The position numbers and the translations under genes are program-made. 64,000 nucleotides of DNA from Prochlorococcus sp. AG-402-P18 (GTDB lineage Bacteria > Cyanobacteriota > Cyanobacteriia > PCC-6307 > Cyanobiaceae). The notes under the pieces are model-generated. The model did not search any database and was not told the origin of the DNA. It worked only from the letters and a program-made list of their open reading frames with translations. The DNA is taken from assembly GCA_003216275.1 (NCBI GenBank), contig QCJC01000004.1, positions 62,001 to 126,000 on the forward strand. Direction: 5' to 3'. The stretch's first letter is position 1. The number at the start of each line of letters is the position of its first letter. Positions 59,570 to 64,000 of this stretch are shown here, piece by piece.

Positions 59570-59797
59570 ATGATTAAGGATTCCACAACATTAACAAAAG
59601 GTCAAAGCCTAAGAATAGAAATAAACGAGGTTAAAGATCGTCTACCTCATAATATCCTTGAAATAATAAAAAGAGAGCCTATCGCTGAATTAGTTGGATA
59701 CAAGCTGGTAGATGGAAATCAATTTGGTCTGGTAGTCAAACTAAAAAATGGAGACATAAACTGGTTCTTCGAAAATGAGCTATCTGAGATTTTGTGA
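59570..59797 (+). CDS. PetP-like (DUF2862) cytochrome b6f associated protein
   Basis: 75 residues, KGQSLRIEINEVKDRLPHNI then AELVGYKLVDGNQFGLVVKL and ending NWFFENELSEIL. This resembles the SH3-like cyanobacterial protein PetP (DUF2862), a peripheral subunit of the cytochrome b6f complex. The assignment is from motif recall and the symbol is left open. It stands 35 bases after the DUF1330-like gene. Confidence 0.65.
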   Translation: MIKDSTTLTKGQSLRIEINEVKDRLPHNILEIIKREPIAELVGYKLVDGNQFGLVVKLKNGDINWFFENELSEIL

Positions 59798-59905
59798 TTT
59801 ATACCTATACATAACTTCTTATCCATCTATATATGACTAAAAGATACATAATAAGATAACATATGACTTATTAAAGTATATTTAAGACATACTCTTTTAA
59901 TTATT

Positions 59906-60028
59906 ATGGCTTACAATGAATCAACAGTAGTATTGGGTGGGCTCATGCATATACCAATTGTAATAATGTTTCTAAGATTTATTGAGAATAGATTCAATAA
60001 AAATGAAGCAAAATACCAAAACAACTAA
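59906..60028 (+). CDS. Small single-span membrane protein (40 aa)
   Basis: 40 residues, MAYNESTVVLGGLMHIPIVI then MFLRFIENRFNKNEAKYQNN. One membrane helix (about 8-24) and a basic C-terminal tail. It is a good-quality frame in an otherwise AT-rich spacer, with ATG at 59906. No family recognised. It could be a photosystem or cytochrome accessory subunit given its neighbours, but this is a guess. Confidence 0.55.
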   Translation: MAYNESTVVLGGLMHIPIVIMFLRFIENRFNKNEAKYQNN

Positions 60029-60106
60029 ATTCAAACTATTCCATATATAAAATAGTTTCATAAGTGAATAATGATAGCAAAAAAATAATACTTATAAATT
60101 AAATCG

Positions 60107-60709
60107 TTGAAAACTATTATAATTACCGGGCCATCTGGATCTGGAAAATCTATTCTGACTAACAAATTAGCCAAAGTATTTGATAATGTAATTACTATAC
60201 AAACAGATTCATTCTATAAAGATGATATATATATTAAATTATTATCTTGTATTAAGCATGACATTTATGATAGGAAATTTAGTATTAAAAGTAAGGAAAT
60301 AATAGAAACATTAAATTCATATTATAATAATACATCAGTCATATTATATAATTATGATTTTAAAATTAAAAAATCAACTAAATCATTACAGAACAGTAAG
60401 ACCTGTAATACTAATAGAATATTAATATTAGAAGGTATATTCGCACACAGGTTAGAATTAAATTATAAACAAACAATAAATATAATTTGCAAGGAAGAAA
60501 AAAACATCTGTTATCAAAGGAGACTAAAGAGAGATAAAAAAGAAAGAGGAAGAAAGAAAGAAGAAATCAAAAAAAGATTTAATAGTTCTTGGGATCTATA
60601 TTATAAAAATGTAGACAAATACCTTAAAAACAATGAGGTTATTGAAGTTAATACGGAAGATAAATTCTCTTATGAAGTATTAATATCTAAACTTCAAAAT
60701 ATTTGCTAA
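60107..60709 (+). CDS. Uridine-kinase-like P-loop protein
   Basis: 200 residues with the P-loop GPSGSGKS at 8-15 (TIIITGPSGSGKSILTNKLA), the QTDSFYKDD block near 34-42, and LILEGIFAH near 107-115, which together match the uridine kinase/phosphoribulokinase superfamily. RRLKRDKKERGRKKEEIKKR near 138-157 is the basic lid helix. It is strongly AT-biased in coding and likely diverged. The start is TTG at 60107. The nucleoside substrate is not certain. Confidence 0.75.
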   Translation: MKTIIITGPSGSGKSILTNKLAKVFDNVITIQTDSFYKDDIYIKLLSCIKHDIYDRKFSIKSKEIIETLNSYYNNTSVILYNYDFKIKKSTKSLQNSKTCNTNRILILEGIFAHRLELNYKQTINIICKEEKNICYQRRLKRDKKERGRKKEEIKKRFNSSWDLYYKNVDKYLKNNEVIEVNTEDKFSYEVLISKLQNIC

Positions 60710-60710
60710 A

Positions 60711-60752
60711 AATAACAAGACAAAATAAATTACATTATTTTGTCTTGTTATT
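60711..60752. terminator. Perfect 18-bp inverted repeat terminator
   Basis: AATAACAAGACAAAATAA (60711-60728) and its exact reverse complement (60735-60752) enclose a 6-base loop. It begins just after the uridine-kinase-like stop and lies 28 bases from the stop of the convergent 49-residue gene at 60781, so it can serve both. The T-run is weak but the stem is the longest in the window. Confidence 0.75.
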
Positions 60753-60780
60753 CCAAATTTTTAGTAAAAATAATATATTT

Positions 60781-60930
60781 TTACTTTTTAACCTCAGGTG
60801 CGTTCATCCCATCATAATCAGGGCCAACCATCAAACCAACTATTGCAAATAATGCAATAGAAGCAACCCCAACTAGCACTGCAGTAGGAGCTGGTGTGCT
60901 AGTTAAACCAGCAAATAATAAGTTTTCCAT
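60781..60930 (-). CDS. Small membrane protein, PAPTA family member 1 (49 aa)
   Basis: 49 residues, MENLLFAGLTSTPAPTAVLV then a single helix (about 15-36) and a soluble tail VGPDYDGMNAPEVKK. It aligns end to end with the gene at 61227-61376, which is the same length, sharing FAGL-STPAPTA, GVA--ALF-I and VGP-YDG-N-P. It is clearly a tandem duplication. I do not recognise the family; a thylakoid or photosystem accessory role is possible. A strong shared terminator lies just downstream. Confidence 0.78.
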   Translation of the reverse strand: MENLLFAGLTSTPAPTAVLVGVASIALFAIVGLMVGPDYDGMNAPEVKK

Positions 60931-61172
60931 GAAGGACGAATAAAGCTAGTTATAAATAGCAGAAAATCAAATCATTTAATTAATTAGTTACTTGGTTTAA
61001 ATCAAAAATATTATAAATTACTTTTTTATACACATATAAGAAACTAATGTATAGTTCAGATAAAGTATTCTATACATTACTACATATTAATATGTGTATT
61101 AAGCATTTTAGAAAAAGACTAATCAACAATTTATTTTTCTAATTCGTCAATTAAAAATTAAAATTAAAAAAA

Positions 61173-61203
61173 ATGAGCAAGTATGTCCAACATACCTACT
61201 CAT
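61173..61203 (-). terminator. Intrinsic terminator on the minus strand
   Basis: The minus strand reads ATGAGTAGGTATG, loop TTGGA, CATACTTGCTCAT, with two G-U pairs in the RNA stem. It is followed directly by a T-run (seven T, then AATTTT). This is a classic rho-independent terminator for the 49-residue gene ending at 61227. Confidence 0.85.
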
Positions 61204-61226
61204 CAACTTTAAGGTTTATCTACTAT

Positions 61227-61376
61227 TTATTTAGATGTATTGGGATCATTGAATCCATCGTAGTTAGGGCCAACAACGACAGCCATTATTCCAAATAGAG
61301 CCATAAATGCAACACCTATGATTGGTGCAGTAGGAGCTGGTGTACTTAGAAGTCCAGCGAAGGTTAAATCAAGCAT
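61227..61376 (-). CDS. Small membrane protein, PAPTA family member 2 (49 aa)
   Basis: 49 residues, MLDLTFAGLLSTPAPTAPII then a helix (about 16-36) and VVVGPNYDGFNDPNTSK. It is about half identical to member 1 at 60781-60930. Its own intrinsic terminator (61173-61203) separates it from member 1, so the two are separately transcribed. The ATG at 61376 is followed by no better upstream start. Function unknown. Confidence 0.78.
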   Translation of the reverse strand: MLDLTFAGLLSTPAPTAPIIGVAFMALFGIMAVVVGPNYDGFNDPNTSK

Positions 61377-61700
61377 GTTCTTTAGTAAGACTCAATATAA
61401 ATACCAGTCATCAGGGAATATGACCATTGTTATTTTACTTTGTAACATTTAATTCTTCATCAATTAAGCTATGACTAGCTTTAGGATGGCAATCATGAAG
61501 AAAGCTTAATAACAGACAAATCAATAGAAAGGGAAGTAAGCATAGCTTGCTGAGATGAATTGTAGGTAGAGGGTAAAAAATAAGAAAGGTTAGTAATTAT
61601 TTATTATGTTATTACTAATTAATTCTCATATTAATAAAGCATAGAAACTTGATTAATTTTATATTATAAAAGATAATTTAAAATACCTAAGAACTTTAAT
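61377..61700. other. Spacer with one start-less hydrophobic frame on the minus strand
   Basis: About 320 bases. A minus-strand frame ending at about 61436 reads LLPFLLICLLLSFLHDCHPK followed by ASHSLIDEELNVTK and stop. It looks like a signal or membrane segment plus a soluble tail but has only a TTG as possible start. I do not call it a gene. The rest is AT-rich and should contain the promoter of member 2 at 61376 and of the gene at 61701. Confidence 0.35.
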
Positions 61701-62090
61701 ATGCGTCCGATAACACCACTCGATCAATTTGAGGATGCCTGTATTAAGGCAAGGTTAAATACAAAAGAGCAAAAGATAATAGATCATATTAGATACGTTG
61801 GTGTCTTTACTCAACCCTCACTAACTAAGGATCTAAGATTAGATTCAAAACCTCCACTATTATCAATACTATGTGAAATATGTAGAAAAATAGGTCACCA
61901 TATGCCTGTTCATTTCGCAAATGTTAGAGAATGGTCAAAACAAATTAATGAGCATAAAGTTAAATGGGACGGAGAGCTCATCTGCTCACTTGCATGGAAT
62001 AAGGACGGTGAAAGACTATCACCAGAGAATGGAACCTGCCTTTACCATACATTTGCTGTCCACAAAGAATTATTCCAAGGATTAGATTAA
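61701..62090 (+). CDS. Conserved-type picocyanobacterial hypothetical protein
   Basis: 129 residues, soluble. MRPITPLDQFEDACIKARLN leads to a helical part and a region with several Cys and His (ILCEICRKIGHHMPVHFANV, about 56-75), then a beta-type end WDGELICSLAWNKDGERLSP. The Cys/His spacing is not a clean zinc motif. No family recognised, but the balanced composition and length support a real gene. It converges with the gene at 62111. Confidence 0.65.
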   Translation: MRPITPLDQFEDACIKARLNTKEQKIIDHIRYVGVFTQPSLTKDLRLDSKPPLLSILCEICRKIGHHMPVHFANVREWSKQINEHKVKWDGELICSLAWNKDGERLSPENGTCLYHTFAVHKELFQGLD

Positions 62091-62110
62091 AATAATAATA
62101 AAAAATATAT

Positions 62111-62311
62111 TTAACCTTGACTTAAGTATTCAAACAAAACATTATTAAAACCTAATTCTTCCGCCAAATATTCAAGCATAGTATTATCAGACTCAATCTG
62201 AGCACGATAAGATCTAACTTCATCAGATTCATCAGCAGATGCTGGAATGCCATCGACTACATCAAAGATAATGTTTTGACGATCCTTTTCAGCAAGAACT
62301 TCATTTGCCAT
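62111..62311 (-). CDS. Small acidic hypothetical protein
   Basis: 66 residues from MANEVLAEKDRQNIIFDVVD; an in-frame ATG six codons earlier is possible. Acidic, with EVRSYRAQIESDNTMLEYLA then EELGFNNVLFEYLSQG. Helical and probably soluble. No family known. It converges with the gene at 61701. Confidence 0.65.
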   Translation of the reverse strand: MANEVLAEKDRQNIIFDVVDGIPASADESDEVRSYRAQIESDNTMLEYLAEELGFNNVLFEYLSQG

Positions 62312-62388
62312 GATGATCAAATTAAGCACTAATCAATACATAGCCATAATCTAGAAACAGTAGAAGTAATTAAAACAATCCTTTACGA

Positions 62389-62508
62389 ATGAAAAGTAAA
62401 AAAAATAACCCACAAGCGAACAAAGCCGCTTTAAGGCAACCATCATCTCTTACATCAAGAAAAGCTCAACAACTTTACATAAATCCATCTATAATTTACA
62501 TTACTTAA
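62389..62508 (+). CDS. Small basic protein (39 aa)
   Basis: 39 residues, MKSKKNNPQANKAALRQPSS, then LTSRKAQQLYINPSIIYIT. Basic and Asn/Gln/Ser-rich at the start, more ordered toward the end. It ends ten bases before the GTG of the NmrA-like gene and could be translated with it. Small-frame chance cannot be excluded, but the composition is protein-like. Confidence 0.5.
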   Translation: MKSKKNNPQANKAALRQPSSLTSRKAQQLYINPSIIYIT

Positions 62509-62518
62509 CCATCGTATC

Positions 62519-63568
62519 GTGAACGTTCTTGATCAGACTGAAGTGGTAAATTCTAAAACAAAGATAAAACCTGTCGTAGCAGTAACTATGGCAACAAGTA
62601 GGCAAGGGATTGGTGTCGTTAAGGAGCTATCAAAGACCGACAAATATCAAATACGGGCAATTACTAGGAATACCAAAAGTGCAAAGGCGTTAGATCTTGT
62701 CAAGCTAAATAATGTAAGCCTAGTGACAGGCGATCTAATGTGCCCAAAATCACTTAATAAGGCTTTTGATGGAGCAGAGATAATTTTCGGGAACACTACA
62801 CCTACCAAAGGATGGAAAATATTTAGAGGCAGCATTGTAAGAAACTATGAAATTGAGCAAGGATTCAATTTAATAAATCAAGTAAAGATTGCCTATAAAA
62901 AAGGAACACTAAATCACTTTATATTTAGCTCTATAAGTAAACCAAAAGATCCTTTAAAAAGTGATCCTGCTCCTGGTCATTTTACAAGCAAATGGGATAT
63001 AGAAGAATATATTAAAAAACTAGGACTTAAAGAAATAACGACAATTTTACGACCAGTTAGTTATTTTGAAAATTTTGAAAATAAATTACCAGGATACACA
63101 ATTTCCAAATCGATCATTCCAGGAATAGTAGAGAAGAATGTTAAATGGCAAACAATTGCCGTTGAGGATATTGGTAAATGGGTAAAAGGTGTTTTATCTA
63201 AATCATATAAATATAAAAATCAATCCTTAAACATTGCTGGTGAAGAGTTAACAGGACAACAAATGGCGAAAATACTTCAAAGAATAGTCTCATCAGAAAG
63301 GTACAAAACCAACTACGTGATGATTCCAAGAATAGCTATAAAACTCTTGGAATATGACATAGGAGTGATGGCAGACTGGATTGAAAGAGCAGGATATGGA
63401 GCAAACATGAACGAACTTAAAAGGATTCAAAATGATTTAGACATAACACCTACTTCATTTGAGGATTGGCTTAAGTCAAAGTTAATAGCAGATAGGAATC
63501 AAAATAGATCATGGGCAAATAAATGGAAAAGCTCCCAATGGGAATTGCAATTGGATAACAATAGATAA
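62519..63568 (+). CDS. NmrA-like NAD(P)-binding protein (atypical short-chain reductase)
   Basis: 349 residues. The N-terminal nucleotide-binding fold reads VAVTMATSRQGIGVVKELSK, an NmrA-like Rossmann start with a modified glycine loop. The middle FIFSSISKPKDPLKSDPAPG and the YFENFENKLPGY block fit the NmrA/atypical-SDR family, which often acts as redox-sensing or isomerase proteins. No catalytic YxxxK is evident. The start is GTG at 62519. Confidence 0.75.
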   Translation: MNVLDQTEVVNSKTKIKPVVAVTMATSRQGIGVVKELSKTDKYQIRAITRNTKSAKALDLVKLNNVSLVTGDLMCPKSLNKAFDGAEIIFGNTTPTKGWKIFRGSIVRNYEIEQGFNLINQVKIAYKKGTLNHFIFSSISKPKDPLKSDPAPGHFTSKWDIEEYIKKLGLKEITTILRPVSYFENFENKLPGYTISKSIIPGIVEKNVKWQTIAVEDIGKWVKGVLSKSYKYKNQSLNIAGEELTGQQMAKILQRIVSSERYKTNYVMIPRIAIKLLEYDIGVMADWIERAGYGANMNELKRIQNDLDITPTSFEDWLKSKLIADRNQNRSWANKWKSSQWELQLDNNR

Positions 63569-63588
63569 CTAATCAATCAATTATTGAT

Positions 63589-63759
63589 TTACAAACCTTC
63601 TAATTCGATTGAATTTGCAATAGTTTTAAGCAGTTCAACTATTTCATTGTCATTACAAGCTGTATCTTCCTTAAGCTCAATACATAAATCTCTAATAGAT
63701 ACATATGTTGACCACCAAATCCCTGAGGTTTCAGAATCATCAAATTGAAACTTTGACAT
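63589..63759 (-). CDS. Small hypothetical protein
   Basis: 56 residues from MSKFQFDDSETSGIWWSTYV; a longer start four codons upstream exists. Acidic and helical, with two cysteines (LCIELKEDTACNDNEIVELL) spaced by nine residues. It lies about 23 bases after the stop of the gene at 63783 on the same strand. Function unknown. Confidence 0.6.
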   Translation of the reverse strand: MSKFQFDDSETSGIWWSTYVSIRDLCIELKEDTACNDNEIVELLKTIANSIELEGL

Positions 63760-63782
63760 AGGATTTATCAAAATATAAGAAC

Positions 63783-63989
63783 CTATGATAATTTATGAGG
63801 ATCTGTAGAAGAATTGTCCAAAGCTTTTAATTCCTCCGGCAATTCCAAATCTAAACCCTCCAAAAGATTCTTCAATAGTAATTTATTGGTTATTTCAGTT
63901 TTCGAGGGTCTGTAGTTGAAAAACAAATAAACAAGAATTCCTACAACAAGAGATGTAATAAAAAAATATAAATAGGGAACGTTGATCAT
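63783..63989 (-). CDS. Small membrane protein with acidic tail, hypothetical
   Basis: 68 residues, with an N-terminal membrane helix (about 6-24, YLYFFITSLVVGILVYLFF) and a charged soluble tail (KLLLKNLLEGLDLELPEELK). Starts at 63989, close to the window's right edge. Same orientation as the gene at 63589, likely one transcript. No family recognised. Confidence 0.6.
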   Translation of the reverse strand: MINVPYLYFFITSLVVGILVYLFFNYRPSKTEITNKLLLKNLLEGLDLELPEELKALDNSSTDPHKLS

Positions 63990-64000
63990 TCAAATAATTA

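Noticed and set aside
1-64000. CRISPR arrays, insertion sequences or prophage genes
   Set aside because: No regularly spaced repeats, transposase, integrase, capsid or terminase genes were recognised on either strand.

Overview
The window looks like a chromosomal segment of a marine picocyanobacterium, most probably Prochlorococcus. It is strongly AT-rich and densely packed. It carries a chlorophyll Mg-chelatase H subunit (chlH), the photosystem II subunit Psb30, several protein families known mainly from cyanobacteria (Ycf20/DUF565, DUF2949, DUF2996, DUF3038, DUF4335, CCB-type cofactor assembly factor), B12-dependent methionine synthase with B12 synthesis genes (cobN, cobU), and many tiny membrane proteins typical of this group. 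I could not place it in a specific clade from the sequence alone.

Layout. 1-7186: 5' half of cobN (minus, cut by the window edge), then divergent ilvE and metH, then a coupled pair of small unknown genes. 7488-17661: Ap4A phosphorylase, a DnaJ-domain protein, a long non-coding gap with hairpins, pheT, the rpmG-rpsR-RNase II run, metG coupled to an LptC-like lipoprotein, and a cytochrome b6 assembly factor. 17795-18849: cobU-trmL.

18868-24677 is a sparse region quite unlike the rest. It has long AT-rich spacers, at least nine small orphan genes (37-172 codons, including a paralogous pair), a decayed tRNA-like element, tRNA-Met(CAU) and a 16-bp perfect inverted repeat. It resembles the tRNA-linked variable regions of Prochlorococcus, although no integrase is visible.

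24805-44690 returns to dense housekeeping genes: peroxiredoxin, a protease-dead FtsH, L32, Ycf20, a phosphatase, recJ, psb30, a manganese exporter split into two half genes, a Zam-like RNB protein with a degenerate active site, ubiX, tldD-pmbA-fmt, terC and mfd. 44793-51072: small redox and methyltransferase genes, DUF4335-DUF3038, apt, a UbiH-like monooxygenase and dapB. 51187-58774: chlH, folP-tpiA, an S4 protein and an ABC exporter. 58813-64000: mostly small proteins, a diverged uridine-kinase-like P-loop protein, two tandem 49-residue paralogous membrane proteins with strong terminators, and an NmrA-like reductase.

How the genes connect. cobN and cobU supply cobalamin that MetH needs. CobN and ChlH are related large chelatase subunits and share the HGSLE motif. 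pheT, metG, fmt, trmL, rpmG, rpsR and rpmF serve translation. Psb30, chlH, CCB, Ycf20, the PetP-like protein and the GDT1 halves serve photosynthesis. The most unusual observations are the FtsH homologue lacking its zinc site and first membrane helix, the degenerate RNB protein alongside a separate minimal intact RNB enzyme, the tandem 49-residue PAPTA proteins, and the set of unlisted micro-genes. No complete prophage, insertion sequence or CRISPR array was seen.
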